The position numbers were made by a program, and so were the translations under genes. The notes beneath the pieces were generated by a model. The model had not been told where the DNA came from. It made no database searches and worked only from the letters and a program-made list of their open reading frames with translations. From Halomonas denitrificans (GTDB lineage: Bacteria; Pseudomonadota; Gammaproteobacteria; Xanthomonadales; Wenzhouxiangellaceae): a DNA stretch of 64,000 nt. The stretch lies in contig JAHVKF010000003.1 of NCBI GenBank assembly GCA_019800895.1, forward strand, positions 806,001 to 870,000. Direction: 5' to 3'. Positions within the stretch are counted from its first letter, which is position 1, and every line of letters starts with the position of its first letter. Below, in pieces: positions 42,585 to 51,489 of this stretch.

Positions 42585-45434
42585 TCAGGCTGCGCGGCGA
42601 ACCACGAGTCCGCCGATGGAGATCATCAGCAGCGCCAGCAGGATCAGGCCGGTACGATCCAGCGCCGGGATGGCGATGGCGTCGCCGGCCGTTCCCTGGA
42701 GCGTGACCGTGTCCGGGCTGGACGCGGCGTTGCTGACGATGTCGAAGCTGTCCAGGAACGAGCCCGAGACGGTGCCGGGGTCGAACAGGACGTCGATCGA
42801 GCAGCTTTCACCCGGGACCAGCGTCGTCGGCACCGCGAAGCAGCTGCCGCCGTCGAACGAGAACGGAAACGCCAGGTCGGCGATGTCCGAGATCGTCAGG
42901 TCGGCCGCGCCGTCGTTGGTGACGTTCACGGTGGCCGTGGCCGAGCCGCCGAAGTCCACCTGCAGCGACAGGCTGGTGACATCGAGCGTCACCACCGCTT
43001 CCGTGCCGTTGCCTTCCAGCGTGAAGCTGTCCGGCGACGTGGCGGAGTTGCTGGTCACGGTGATCGACTGGCTCGCGGCTCCGGTCGTGGTCGGCGCGAA
43101 GGTGTAGTCGATCGTGCAGCTGCCGCCGGCCGGGACCGTGAACGGTGCCGCGCCGCAGGAGCCGCCGGCGACCGCGAACGGTGCGGCGGCGGCATCGACC
43201 GCGCTGACGTCCAGGTCGGCCGAACCGCCGTTGGACAGCGTGACCGTCGAGGCCGGGCTGGTGGTGCCGACTTCCTGGTCGCCGAAGTCCTGCGGGTTCG
43301 GCGAGACCGTCAGCGTGGCCTGGGTGCCGTTGCCCTGCAGCGTGAAACTGTCCGGCGACGTGGCGGAGTTGCTGGTCACGGTGATCGACTGGCTCGCGGC
43401 TCCGGTGGCGGTCGGCGCGAAGGTGTAGTCGATCGTGCAGCTGCCGCCGGCCGGAACCGTGAACGGTGCCGCGCCGCAGGTTCCACCGGCGACCGCGAAC
43501 GGTGCGGCGGCGGCATCGACCGCGCTGACGTCCAGGTCGGCCGAACCGCCGTTGGACAGCGTGACCGTCGAGGCCGGGCTGGTGGTGCCGACTTCCTGGT
43601 CGCCGAAGTCCAACGGGTTCGGGGAAATGGTCAGGGCGGCCTGCGTGCCGTTGCCGCGCAGTTCGAAAGCGTCCGGCGAGAACGGGGCGTTCGAAGAAAC
43701 CGAGATCGACTGGCTCGAGGGACCCATGGCAGTGGGCGCGAAGGTGTAGTCGATCGTGCAGCTGCTACCGGCGGTGATCGTGAACGGCGCCGCGCCGCAG
43801 GAACCACCGGCGACGGCGAACGGTGCTGCCGCGGCGTCGACGGCGCTGACATCCAGATCGGCCGAGCCGCCGTTAAACAGCGTGACGCTGGCCGGGATGC
43901 TGGTCGTTCCGACTTCCTGGTCCCCGAAGTCCTGCGGATTCGGCGTGATGGCCAGGTTCGGCTCCGTACCGACTCCGAGCAGATCGAACGTTTCCGGGGA
44001 GCTCGGCGCATCGCTGTCGACCTGAACGAAATTGCCGAAGACACCCGCCGCGGTCGGCGAGAACGTGTAGGCCAGCGTGCAGCTGTTGCCGGCAGCGATC
44101 GTGAACGGGGCGCTTCCGCAGCTGCCCCCAGCCGCCGCGAATGGAGCGCTGACCGCGGCGACGTTACTCACCTGGAGGGTGCCGCTGCCGGAGTTGGTCA
44201 GGGTGACGTTTGCTGGCGCACTGGTCGTGCCGACCGCCTGTTCACCGAAGTCCTGCGGGTCGGGTGCGATCGTCAGCGCGGGCTGAACGCCGTTCCCGCG
44301 AAGTTCGAAATCGTCGGGCGAGCTCGGCGCATCGCTGGTGATCGTCAACGTCTGGGTCGCTACACCGGTCGTGTCCGGACCGAAGGAATACTCGATCGTG
44401 CAGCTCGAATTCGCGGTGACCGTGAACGGCGTGGCGTTCGGGCAGGTTCCGCCGAAGCGGGTGAACGGCGCTGTGGCGGCGGTGATGTCGCTGACCTGAA
44501 TGTCGAACACGCTGGTGTTCTCGACCAGGACAGTCTGGCTTCCGCTGCTGGTGCTGACGTTGACGTCACCGAAGTCCAGCGGGTTCGGCGTGACGGTCAG
44601 GCCGGCCTGGGTGACGCGCAGGTTGCGGATTTCATGGATGTTGTTCAGCCCGCCGATGGAACCCGCGAAGCCGAGCTTGAAGGTCGGAGGGATCGGCGCC
44701 TGGGTGCTGAAGTTCGCGCTGGTGATGTCCAGGGCGTTGACGATGGTCTGGAAGCCGGATCCGCTGTCGATCTCCAGCGTCAGGGTGACCGCCGGTGCAG
44801 GAGTGATGGTCAGGCGGACCGGCCGAGCGCCAACACGGCTTCCGGTCGGAACCGAGAACGGCGTGTAGGAAAGCAGGTTGAAGCCGTTGGGGTCGTTGGT
44901 GTCGCCGGAGCCCCGGATGCTCACCCCGACACCGCCGTTGCAGGGAATTTCGTTGCAGGAGCCGGCACCGGGCCCTGCGAAGTTGCCGAACTCGTCCAGC
45001 GCCAGGCCGATGTAGCCGTTGGTCACGCCCGGGCTCGAGCCGTCCGAAGTCCCGGCATAGCCCAGGGCGCCGCCGCCGGTGCCCAGGGCCGGGTTCGTGG
45101 TGGCACCGTCGATCAGGAAGAAGGTGAGGCCGTCGGCTCCATTGCCGCCGTAGGTCGCATAGTCGAAGGTCACCTGGATACCGTTGGTGCTGGCGAAGGC
45201 GGTGTCGTAGATCGCGCCTCCGACGCCGGTTCCGCTCGGGGAGGACAGCCCGGTCAGTCGAAGCCAGCCGCTGCCCGGTGCGTCGACCGTGTTCGCGGTC
45301 AGGACGGCATCGCTGAGGATCAGGAAGCCGGGTGCGGTGGTTTCGGAAAAGGATTCTTCGACGAGGACCTGCTGGGCGAACGCGAGCGAAGAAGCCGCGG
45401 CCAGCCAGAGGCCGAGAACGAAACGGAGTTTCAC
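42585..45434 (-). CDS. Surface protein: L-type-lectin-like domain, choice-of-anchor-D repeats, IPTL-CTERM tail
   Basis: A 949-residue exported protein with a signal peptide (RFVLGLWLAAASSLAFA). Residues about 25-260 form a bacterial L-type-lectin-like beta domain (GGNGADGLTFFLID, LALDEFGNFAGPG, VSIRGSGDTNDPNG). Six ASH/choice-of-anchor-D repeats of about 107 residues follow, each opening like LTVSPNPQDFGDQEVGTTS and holding GGSCGAAPFTVPAGGSCTIDYTF (disulfide pair); the last is divergent. The tail IPALDRTGLILLALLMISIG plus GLVVRRAA fits the IPTL-CTERM sorting signal (Ile-Pro motif, helix, basic end). GTG 45434 has GAGGGG 8 bp upstream. Two repeats are nearly identical in DNA (321-bp units). 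It probably binds glycans at the cell surface (inference). Confidence 0.85.
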   Translation of the reverse strand: MKLRFVLGLWLAAASSLAFAQQVLVEESFSETTAPGFLILSDAVLTANTVDAPGSGWLRLTGLSSPSGTGVGGAIYDTAFASTNGIQVTFDYATYGGNGADGLTFFLIDGATTNPALGTGGGALGYAGTSDGSSPGVTNGYIGLALDEFGNFAGPGAGSCNEIPCNGGVGVSIRGSGDTNDPNGFNLLSYTPFSVPTGSRVGARPVRLTITPAPAVTLTLEIDSGSGFQTIVNALDITSANFSTQAPIPPTFKLGFAGSIGGLNNIHEIRNLRVTQAGLTVTPNPLDFGDVNVSTSSGSQTVLVENTSVFDIQVSDITAATAPFTRFGGTCPNATPFTVTANSSCTIEYSFGPDTTGVATQTLTITSDAPSSPDDFELRGNGVQPALTIAPDPQDFGEQAVGTTSAPANVTLTNSGSGTLQVSNVAAVSAPFAAAGGSCGSAPFTIAAGNSCTLAYTFSPTAAGVFGNFVQVDSDAPSSPETFDLLGVGTEPNLAITPNPQDFGDQEVGTTSIPASVTLFNGGSADLDVSAVDAAAAPFAVAGGSCGAAPFTITAGSSCTIDYTFAPTAMGPSSQSISVSSNAPFSPDAFELRGNGTQAALTISPNPLDFGDQEVGTTSPASTVTLSNGGSADLDVSAVDAAAAPFAVAGGTCGAAPFTVPAGGSCTIDYTFAPTATGAASQSITVTSNSATSPDSFTLQGNGTQATLTVSPNPQDFGDQEVGTTSPASTVTLSNGGSADLDVSAVDAAAAPFAVAGGSCGAAPFTVPAGGSCTIDYTFAPTTTGAASQSITVTSNSATSPDSFTLEGNGTEAVVTLDVTSLSLQVDFGGSATATVNVTNDGAADLTISDIADLAFPFSFDGGSCFAVPTTLVPGESCSIDVLFDPGTVSGSFLDSFDIVSNAASSPDTVTLQGTAGDAIAIPALDRTGLILLALLMISIGGLVVRRAA
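43017..43658 (-). repeat. Two near-identical 321-bp tandem repeats within the surface-protein gene
   Basis: Units 43017-43337 and 43338-43658 differ at only a handful of positions, several of them silent (for example AAG/AAA), while flanking repeats of the same protein are well diverged. This indicates a recent duplication or conversion. Each unit is 107 codons, so copy-number change keeps the frame. Confidence 0.9.
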
Positions 45435-45895
45435 GATTGGATCCCCTCTTTTGGTTGTGGTTCGCGAAAGTCGAACGGGTGGGGAATATACGCGAGGCGA
45501 TCGGCCTGTGCTGAGGTTCATGCGTGGTCGGCGAAGAAAAAGTTCTCGCACCGGTGCTGGAGTTCCCGTTCCAGGGGCGATACCGTCGAGAAGAGGAGGA
45601 ACGCGCCGGCTGATCGATGCGTCCGAGCGTGCCCGCCCGGGCCGTCGCTGGTGGCCCTGCGGCGGCGGCATGGGGCGAGGTGCAGGCGATGGTTTCGAAC
45701 ACGCGTCGGCTCCTCGACCTGCCGTCGGCGCGCACCGAATCGATGCGACGATCGGAGCGTCCCGAGCGTCTTCCAGAGACAGCCCGTGCGGGCGCGCAGC
45801 GCCACGGGCCCGGGAATCGAGCTGCAGCGGACCGGGCGCGGGATCGCAGACCCGCTTGCCGCCGCACGGCGCGCCGTGGCATGGAGGTCGTTGGA
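45435..45895. other. 461-bp divergent intergenic region
   Basis: No supported gene. A TATATT-like -10 on the minus strand (complement of 45485-45490) is about 50 bp before the surface-protein start. The rest is GC-rich with only low-complexity frames. It must hold the promoters of both the surface-protein gene and the hydrolase at 45896. Confidence 0.5.
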
Positions 45896-47344
45896 ATGAG
45901 CACCGAACGCATGCAACGCCAGACACTTCGCATGACCCTGCTTCGCCACGCGATGGTGATCTCGATGCTCTTCCTTGCGGAACCATCGGTCGCCGCCAGC
46001 CGGTCACCGGAGTCGGCGCCCGGAACCGTCGATCGGGCGGCGGTTCGGACCCAGGACCGGACCGCGCGAATCGACACGGCGCTGGCGCCGTTCGTGGCGT
46101 CGGGGGATTTCATGGGCGTGGTGGCCTACCGATACGACGGACAGGCGCCGGTCATTCGTTCCTATGGACTGGCCCAGGTCGAACTCGGAGTCCGTCATCG
46201 GCCCGACGGCATCTTCGGGATCGGGTCGATCAGCAAGCAGGTCACGGCTGTCGCCGTGCTGCTGCTCGAACAGGACGGCGCACTGGCCGTCGACGATCCG
46301 GTTGCACGATACCTGCCCGAATTCAAGCCCGACGACGACATCCGTATCGAACAGTTGCTGGTGCATACGGCGGGCGTGGCCGACATCTACGACCTGGAGT
46401 CCTTCGGTCGATCCGGCGGCGCGGTGGGTCGCTTCGCGGAGGTCATCGACGAGCTGGCGGCACGGCCCCTGACGCACGCGCCGGGAACGACGTATGCCTA
46501 CTCCAACGGCGGCTACGCGGTGCTGGCCGCCGTCATCGAACGCGTATCCGGAATGACCTACGCCGAGTTCACCGAACGCCGGATCGCGAAGCCGCTCGGG
46601 CTGAGGACGCTTCGGCAGATCGGCCCGGACGCGCGAACGGGACGGGTCAGCGGCTACGACCCGCACGGCATCGACGGCCTGCAGCCGGCCCGGCGACCGG
46701 CGACCGCCTTCCTGGTCGGCTCGGGTTCGCTGGAGACCGATGCCGAGGACCTGCTGGCGTGGACAAGCGCCATCCATTCCGGGCGTCTGCTCTCCGCGTC
46801 GGCCTACGGGCGGTTCACGCGTGATCACGGCCACGCTTACGGCTACGGCATCAGTGTGTTTCGCCGCTTCGATCGACCGGCGATCGGGCACGACGGCCGG
46901 GTCGCCGGTTTCTCGAGCGATGCGGTGCGCTATCCGGACGACGGCTTGAGCGTGGTCGTCCTCGGCAACGTGCAGTCCGTCGCCCGCGACGACATCCGGC
47001 GGATCGTCGCTGCCGCGGCGCTGGACGTCGAGATCGACGCAGGTGTGCCGCCCGCCGACCTTCGACCCGTTCCGGCGTCGATCGAGCTCGAAGCGTTGGA
47101 AGGCGCCTTCGGCTTCGGGCCGAACCTGACCGTGTACATCGATGTGCGCGACCGGGAGGTTTTCGCGCGGGCCAATCGCGGCGCGGAAACCCAGCTCGTC
47201 TATCGCGGCGACGGTCGGTGGTTCTCACGCGTGCTCTATGCGACCGTTCGCTTCGGCCGCGACGCCGACGGCCGGGTCGATCGTCTGATCTGGGGTGAAG
47301 CGGAGGACGCCCCGGCGGGGCTTCGCCTGGCCGAGGGTCCGTGA
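45896..47344 (+). CDS. Serine hydrolase, beta-lactamase/PBP4*-like fold (1)
   Basis: A 482-residue exported protein (signal helix about 12-34). The class C beta-lactamase-like fold is intact: nucleophile in S-I-S-K (Ser111/Lys114, GIGSISKQVTAVAVLLLEQ), second motif YSN (Tyr202-Asn204, GTTYAYSNGGYAVL), and HDG(R) near residue 330 (AIGHDGRVAGFSS) in place of KTG. A C-terminal beta domain (about 385-480) follows. These are usually periplasmic esterases or D-alanyl peptidases, not resistance enzymes. ATG 45896 is chosen because GGAGGT lies 7 bp upstream; ATG 45881 lacks such a site. A paralogue is at 49839. Confidence 0.88.
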   Translation: MSTERMQRQTLRMTLLRHAMVISMLFLAEPSVAASRSPESAPGTVDRAAVRTQDRTARIDTALAPFVASGDFMGVVAYRYDGQAPVIRSYGLAQVELGVRHRPDGIFGIGSISKQVTAVAVLLLEQDGALAVDDPVARYLPEFKPDDDIRIEQLLVHTAGVADIYDLESFGRSGGAVGRFAEVIDELAARPLTHAPGTTYAYSNGGYAVLAAVIERVSGMTYAEFTERRIAKPLGLRTLRQIGPDARTGRVSGYDPHGIDGLQPARRPATAFLVGSGSLETDAEDLLAWTSAIHSGRLLSASAYGRFTRDHGHAYGYGISVFRRFDRPAIGHDGRVAGFSSDAVRYPDDGLSVVVLGNVQSVARDDIRRIVAAAALDVEIDAGVPPADLRPVPASIELEALEGAFGFGPNLTVYIDVRDREVFARANRGAETQLVYRGDGRWFSRVLYATVRFGRDADGRVDRLIWGEAEDAPAGLRLAEGP

Positions 47345-47470
47345 TCGAGAAGTCGCGGCGGGGTGGTGGCACGGATTCGTCCGGCCGGGTTCGATCGATG
47401 TGACGTCTGGCCCGTGCGCTTGCCGGGCGAATCGACGAAGATCGCTTCTGGTTCCGGAGCAGGACGAATC

Positions 47471-47869
47471 ATGGACTCGAAGCTCTCGCTCATGCGCCGC
47501 ACGATCATCCGCGTGGTGTTCGTCCTGACGGTGCTCGCACTCGGGCCGTCGGTCTGGGGCGACCTGTTCGCATTGGTTCCGGACCGGGACCCGATCGAAG
47601 GGGTCGCCATGGCGTTCTGGGGCGTGCTGACGCTGCTGGCGGCCATCGGCATCGTGTACCCGGAACGAATGGCCTGGGTCCTGGCGGTGCAGTTGAGTTA
47701 CAAGCTGGTCTGGTTGCTGTTCGTCGGATGGCCCCTGTGGCAGTCCGGCGCCCTGTCCGGTGCCGCGCAGGAGCTCGCTGTCGCCAATCTCGTGGGCGTC
47801 GCGGTCGATGCGATCGCGATCCCCTGGGCGAACTGGTTTCGCTCGCTGCCGAAGCGTCCATCGTGGTGA
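47471..47869 (+). CDS. Small membrane protein of unknown function
   Basis: A 132-residue protein with four helices (about 12-32, 44-62, 70-92 and 98-118). RxxRTIIRVVFVLTVLAL starts the first. Tryptophans and a Pro-Glu-Arg turn (GIVYPERMAWVLAVQLSYKL) sit between helices 2 and 3. No family recognised. ATG 47471; no strong ribosome site (AGGACGAATC upstream). It lies 126 bp after the hydrolase on the same strand. Confidence 0.65.
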   Translation: MDSKLSLMRRTIIRVVFVLTVLALGPSVWGDLFALVPDRDPIEGVAMAFWGVLTLLAAIGIVYPERMAWVLAVQLSYKLVWLLFVGWPLWQSGALSGAAQELAVANLVGVAVDAIAIPWANWFRSLPKRPSW

Positions 47870-48015
47870 TCCGGACGATGTCCATCGCAGCCCGGGCCGA
47901 TGGCTGAAACGCGGTCGATGTCTTCATCGCACTTGCCCAGGCTCTCGCGGTTCCCCCATGCGGTTGCCTGTTCGCCGACGCACGGTGATGCGATTGCCGC
48001 AGTGCCTGGCGCGCG

Positions 48016-48804
48016 ATGACCGAAGCGAGCGACCTCGAGCTCCTTGTCGATCTGCACCTCGAGCGGTCGCGCCAGGGGCCGGGCAGCCGCGCTGCGACCC
48101 GACGCGCCATCGAGCTCGCGGGCCTTCGAGACCGGACCGGCCTGGAGATCGCCGATCTGGGCTGCGGTACGGGGGCCTCGACGCTCGAACTGGCCGCGCT
48201 ACGGGACGCCCGCGTCACGGCCGTCGACCTGGCCGGCGAATTTCTCGTTCGATTGCAGCGGCGCGCGCAGGACGCCGGAACCTCCGACCGCGTGGCGACG
48301 GTCCGGGCCTCGATCGACGCGCTTCCCCTCGTCGACGCACGCTTCGACGCGGTCTGGTCCGAAGGGGCGATCTACACGATCGGATTCGCGGACGGGCTCC
48401 GGGCGTGGCGCCGCCAGCTCAAGCCCGGCGGCGTGCTGGCGGTCAGCGAGATCACCTGGACGACCTGCAGCCGACCAAGCGCGATCGAGCAGTTCTGGAG
48501 CAACGCGTATCCCGACATCGGCACGGCGTCGAGCAAGATGAAGGCGCTCGAAGAGGCGGGCTACTCGCCGATCGGCTACTTCACCCTGCCGCCCGATTGC
48601 TGGTTGGACGAGTACTACCAGCCGCTGGAGGCCAGCTTCGATGCCTTCCTGGAGCGGCACCGCGGCCGGCCCGAGGCGGCCCGGCTGGTCGAGGCCGAAC
48701 GCCGGGAGATCGCGTTGTATCGACGGTACGGTACGTACTACAGTTACGGTATGTACATCGCGCGCAGGCCGCGCGAGGAGACGGTCGATGACTGCCGCCG
48801 ATGA
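48016..48804 (+). CDS. Class I SAM-dependent methyltransferase
   Basis: A 262-residue cytoplasmic enzyme with the SAM-binding motif LEIADLGCGTGASTLELAAL (about residues 44-63), acidic strand 2 (VTAVDLAGEFL), motif about FDAVWSEGAIYTIGF (post-motif III) and PGGVLAVSEITWTT. It resembles type 11/25 small-molecule methyltransferases; the substrate is not predictable. ATG 48016 directly precedes the fold. Its last 17 bp overlap the start of the next gene in another frame, so both are likely cotranslated. Confidence 0.86.
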   Translation: MTEASDLELLVDLHLERSRQGPGSRAATRRAIELAGLRDRTGLEIADLGCGTGASTLELAALRDARVTAVDLAGEFLVRLQRRAQDAGTSDRVATVRASIDALPLVDARFDAVWSEGAIYTIGFADGLRAWRRQLKPGGVLAVSEITWTTCSRPSAIEQFWSNAYPDIGTASSKMKALEEAGYSPIGYFTLPPDCWLDEYYQPLEASFDAFLERHRGRPEAARLVEAERREIALYRRYGTYYSYGMYIARRPREETVDDCRR

Positions 48805-49108
48805 CCGCGTGACCTGCCGGACCCCGAAAACGGGCGGCCGGCCCACCCGGATTCTCCGCTGGAAGTTCGACGCGATGCGGGATGCGATCCTGGCGTCGCT
48901 CAGTGCCGATGAGGACGGCACGCCGTTTCGCGACCTGCGCGCGGGCATCTCGGCTGCCCTCGATCGTTCGCTGGACGAGGACCGCCGCGCCGCCTTCGGC
49001 TCCGTGGGCTGGTACCTGATGACGGTCAAGCTCGAGCTCGAAGTCCGCGGCGAAATCGAGCGCGTGCCCGGTGCCTCGCCGCAGCGGCTGAGGAAGACCG
49101 GCGCCTAG
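48788..49108 (+). CDS. DUF6958-like small protein
   Basis: A 106-residue protein. RILRWKFDAMRDAILASL, then GTPFRDLRAGISAAL, GSVGWYLMTVKLELEVRGEI and a closing PGASPQRLRK fit a short winged-helix-like family I recall as DUF6958. Function unknown. ATG 48788 lies inside the methyltransferase end (17-bp overlap, GGAGAC upstream). The following MAPEG gene starts 63 bp after. Confidence 0.65.
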   Translation: MTAADDRVTCRTPKTGGRPTRILRWKFDAMRDAILASLSADEDGTPFRDLRAGISAALDRSLDEDRRAAFGSVGWYLMTVKLELEVRGEIERVPGASPQRLRKTGA

Positions 49109-49171
49109 GTCGAACCAGGCAGGAGCGGCCGACCAGGCCCCGAATCCGGAACCCAACCCGAGGATCGCTCG

Positions 49172-49597
49172 ATGAACCCGTTCTCTTCGCTCGTGATGGC
49201 CGTATCGGTCGTGGCCCTGCTGACCTTCGTGGTCGGCGTCCGGATGTACCTGCTCCGCGTCCGGGAAATGAAGGCTCACCGCATCCATCCTCAGTCGGTT
49301 GCGCTGTCGGCCGAGCGTGCGGCGCGCCTGAAGGACACGCGCGCGGCCGACAACTACAACCACCTGTTCGAACTGCCGGTCCTGTTCTATGCGCTGGCAG
49401 CGGTCGCGCTGGCGACCGGACACGTGCCGTCCTGGCTCGCCCTCGGCGCATGGGCCTTCGCGGCCTCTCGCATCGTCCACAGCGTTATCCAGTGCACCTA
49501 CAACAAGGTCATGCACCGTTTCGCCGTCTTCATCGTCGGCTTCCTGCTGCTGTTCCTGATGTGGATCGGCTTCGTCCTGACCTATCTCGCGCGCTGA
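49172..49597 (+). CDS. MAPEG-family membrane protein
   Basis: A 141-residue protein with four helices. The MAPEG mark is the segment RAADNYNHLFELPVLFYALA (about residues 50-69), where Asn and Glu bind glutathione in eukaryotic members, followed by RIVHSVIQCTYNKVMHRFAVF. Bacterial MAPEG proteins may conjugate glutathione or act on lipid peroxides. ATG 49172 with GAGGAT upstream. It stands between the DUF6958-like gene and the second serine hydrolase. Confidence 0.88.
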   Translation: MNPFSSLVMAVSVVALLTFVVGVRMYLLRVREMKAHRIHPQSVALSAERAARLKDTRAADNYNHLFELPVLFYALAAVALATGHVPSWLALGAWAFAASRIVHSVIQCTYNKVMHRFAVFIVGFLLLFLMWIGFVLTYLAR

Positions 49598-49838
49598 CCC
49601 GATCCCGTGTGCGTCGATCGTCGACCGAGCCGCCCGTAAGAATGGCGCGGTCGGCGCATGCAACCCTGTAACGAACACGCCGGGAGCCGATGTACCCCTC
49701 GAATCGACCTGGTCAGCGAGGCGCACCGCGACCCGTCGGTTCGCCGTAGGCTTCGGCCGGCGATCAGGATGATCGAACAACAGATCGACGAGTTCCGGAA
49801 TCAGGATGATCGGAATCAACATGAAAGGAGTGATGCAA

Positions 49839-51461
49839 ATGACTGATTTCAAATGGATGATAATCCTCCTGTTCCTGGCGGGAAGCCGCGCCGCACCGGC
49901 CATCGACGAGATCGGCACGGCGCTCGATGCCGCGGTTGCCGAGGGCGAGGTCCTGTCGGCCGCGGTGTCGTCCTGGGACCAGGGCGTCCAGCGTCGACAC
50001 TTCGTCGGCGCCCTGTCCGACGACGACCGCCGCGCACCGGACGGAGCGACCCGGTACCAGGTCGGTTCGATCACCAAGGCCTTCACCCACCTGCTGCTGG
50101 CCGAGCGCGTCGCGGCCGGTGCGGTGGCCTACGACACCACGATCGGCCAGCTGCTTGCCGATGAAGCGGCGTTCGAGAACGAAGAGGTGGCCGCGATCAC
50201 GCTCGAGGCCCTGGCCACCCACACCAGCGGTCTGCCGCGCCTGCCCGCCAACCTGAACGCCGGCGCCATGCCCCAGGATCCCTATGCCGCCTACGACGGA
50301 CAGGCGCTGACGGCCGGGATCGCTGCGGCCCGCGCAGGGCAACCGCTGGGCAAGGACTATGCGTATTCCAATTTCGGCGCCGGCCTGCTCGGCTGGCTGC
50401 TGGGGCGGGAACACGGTGGGGGCTACAGGTCGACGCTCGAAGATGTCGTTCTCGATCCACTGCGCATGAGCGACACGGCCTTCGTACCCGGCGACCGTGC
50501 CGCGGCCGCCTTCGCAGGGGGCGAGGTCGTCCCGGCCTGGACCTTCGATTCGCTCGCCGGGGCCGGCGCGCTGTGGAGCACGACCGACGATCTGATGGGG
50601 CTTGCGAAGGTCCTGCTCGGACACCGTGGCAACCCGCTGGCGCATGATCCCGCCCTCCAGTTCGAGCCCGTGGCCGATGCCGGTTCCTTCGCCGTCAGCC
50701 GGGTCTGGCACATTGCGGAGACGGCACGGGGGCCGGTCTACTGGCATAACGGCGGCACCGCCGGGCACCGGTCCTTCTTCGGCGTGCGGCCGTCGACGGA
50801 CCAGGCCCTGGTGGTGCTGGTTTCCGGCAATGCGGACCCGACCGCCCTGGGGCTCGGCTGGTTCGGCTTCGAGGCGCGCGAGGCTGCGGCGAAGGAGATC
50901 GACGAGTCCGTGCTCGGTCAATACGCGTTGAGCGACGACGTCGGGATCGGCGTGTTCGTCGAGAACGGTGGACTGCGCGCCCAGCTCAGCGGCCAGACCG
51001 CGCTTCCGATCGAGGCGATCGGTGGCGACTGGTATCGCCTGACGGTCGTCGATGCCTCGTTGCATTTCCTGCGCGAGGCAGGCGAGGTCGTCGCCGTCGA
51101 GCTGGTCCAGAACGGCCATGCGCAGCGCGCGGAGCGGGTCGCGGATCGCGCCGCCGCACTGGATCGGGCCGCCGCGGCGATCGAGATCGACGACGCGCAG
51201 CTCGATGCCTTCGTCGGCGAGTACGCGTTGACCCCCCAGGCCCGCTTCACGGTCCGCCGGGGCGGCGAGAGCGGACTCGAGGTCCGGCTGACCGGGCAGC
51301 CGTTCTTCCCCGTCTTCGCCCGGGGGAACGACGTGTTCTTCTACAAGGTGGTCGATGCCGAACTGCATTTCGAGCGCGGCAAGAACGGCGAGGTGAATTC
51401 GGTGGTGCTGCATCAGGGCGGCATCGTCCAGCGGGCCGAGCGAATCGAGTCCGGAGAGTGA
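49839..51461 (+). CDS. Serine hydrolase, beta-lactamase/PBP4*-like fold (2)
   Basis: A 540-residue exported protein (signal helix WMIILLFLAGSRAAP). Complete active-site set: SITK (Ser77/Lys80, YQVGSITKAFTHLLL), YSN (Tyr176-Asn178, KDYAYSNFGAGLLG) and H-N-G-G-T-A-G-H (303-310). The C-terminal 200 residues form two similar beta units, each with an F(V/F)-G-EYAL-type start and an EL-F-REAG/FERGKNGEV hairpin, resembling DUF3471-type domains. ATG 49839 is chosen because AAAGGAG lies 8 bp upstream; ATGs at 49821 and 49833 have no spacing support. A short direct repeat ATCAGGATGATCG (49763 and 49800) is just upstream. Confidence 0.88.
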   Translation: MTDFKWMIILLFLAGSRAAPAIDEIGTALDAAVAEGEVLSAAVSSWDQGVQRRHFVGALSDDDRRAPDGATRYQVGSITKAFTHLLLAERVAAGAVAYDTTIGQLLADEAAFENEEVAAITLEALATHTSGLPRLPANLNAGAMPQDPYAAYDGQALTAGIAAARAGQPLGKDYAYSNFGAGLLGWLLGREHGGGYRSTLEDVVLDPLRMSDTAFVPGDRAAAAFAGGEVVPAWTFDSLAGAGALWSTTDDLMGLAKVLLGHRGNPLAHDPALQFEPVADAGSFAVSRVWHIAETARGPVYWHNGGTAGHRSFFGVRPSTDQALVVLVSGNADPTALGLGWFGFEAREAAAKEIDESVLGQYALSDDVGIGVFVENGGLRAQLSGQTALPIEAIGGDWYRLTVVDASLHFLREAGEVVAVELVQNGHAQRAERVADRAAALDRAAAAIEIDDAQLDAFVGEYALTPQARFTVRRGGESGLEVRLTGQPFFPVFARGNDVFFYKVVDAELHFERGKNGEVNSVVLHQGGIVQRAERIESGE

Positions 51462-51489
51462 GCGTGGTTGGCGCCGCGCGTCCCGGTCG

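Noticed and set aside
42276-45899. Plus-strand open frame of about 1,200 codons opposite the lectin/ASH gene
   Set aside because: Arg/Gly/Ala/Asp-rich, repeats mirror the 321-bp units on the other strand; the minus-strand gene has signal, domains, ribosome site and terminator.
45517-45949. Minus-strand frame in the 461-bp gap before the first hydrolase
   Set aside because: Arg/Ala/His-rich, no signal, no start site, overlaps the hydrolase 5' end.
49658-49846. 63-codon plus-strand frame before the second serine hydrolase
   Set aside because: No ribosome site, charged low-complexity end, and it overlaps the hydrolase start; it contains only a short direct repeat ATCAGGATGATCG.
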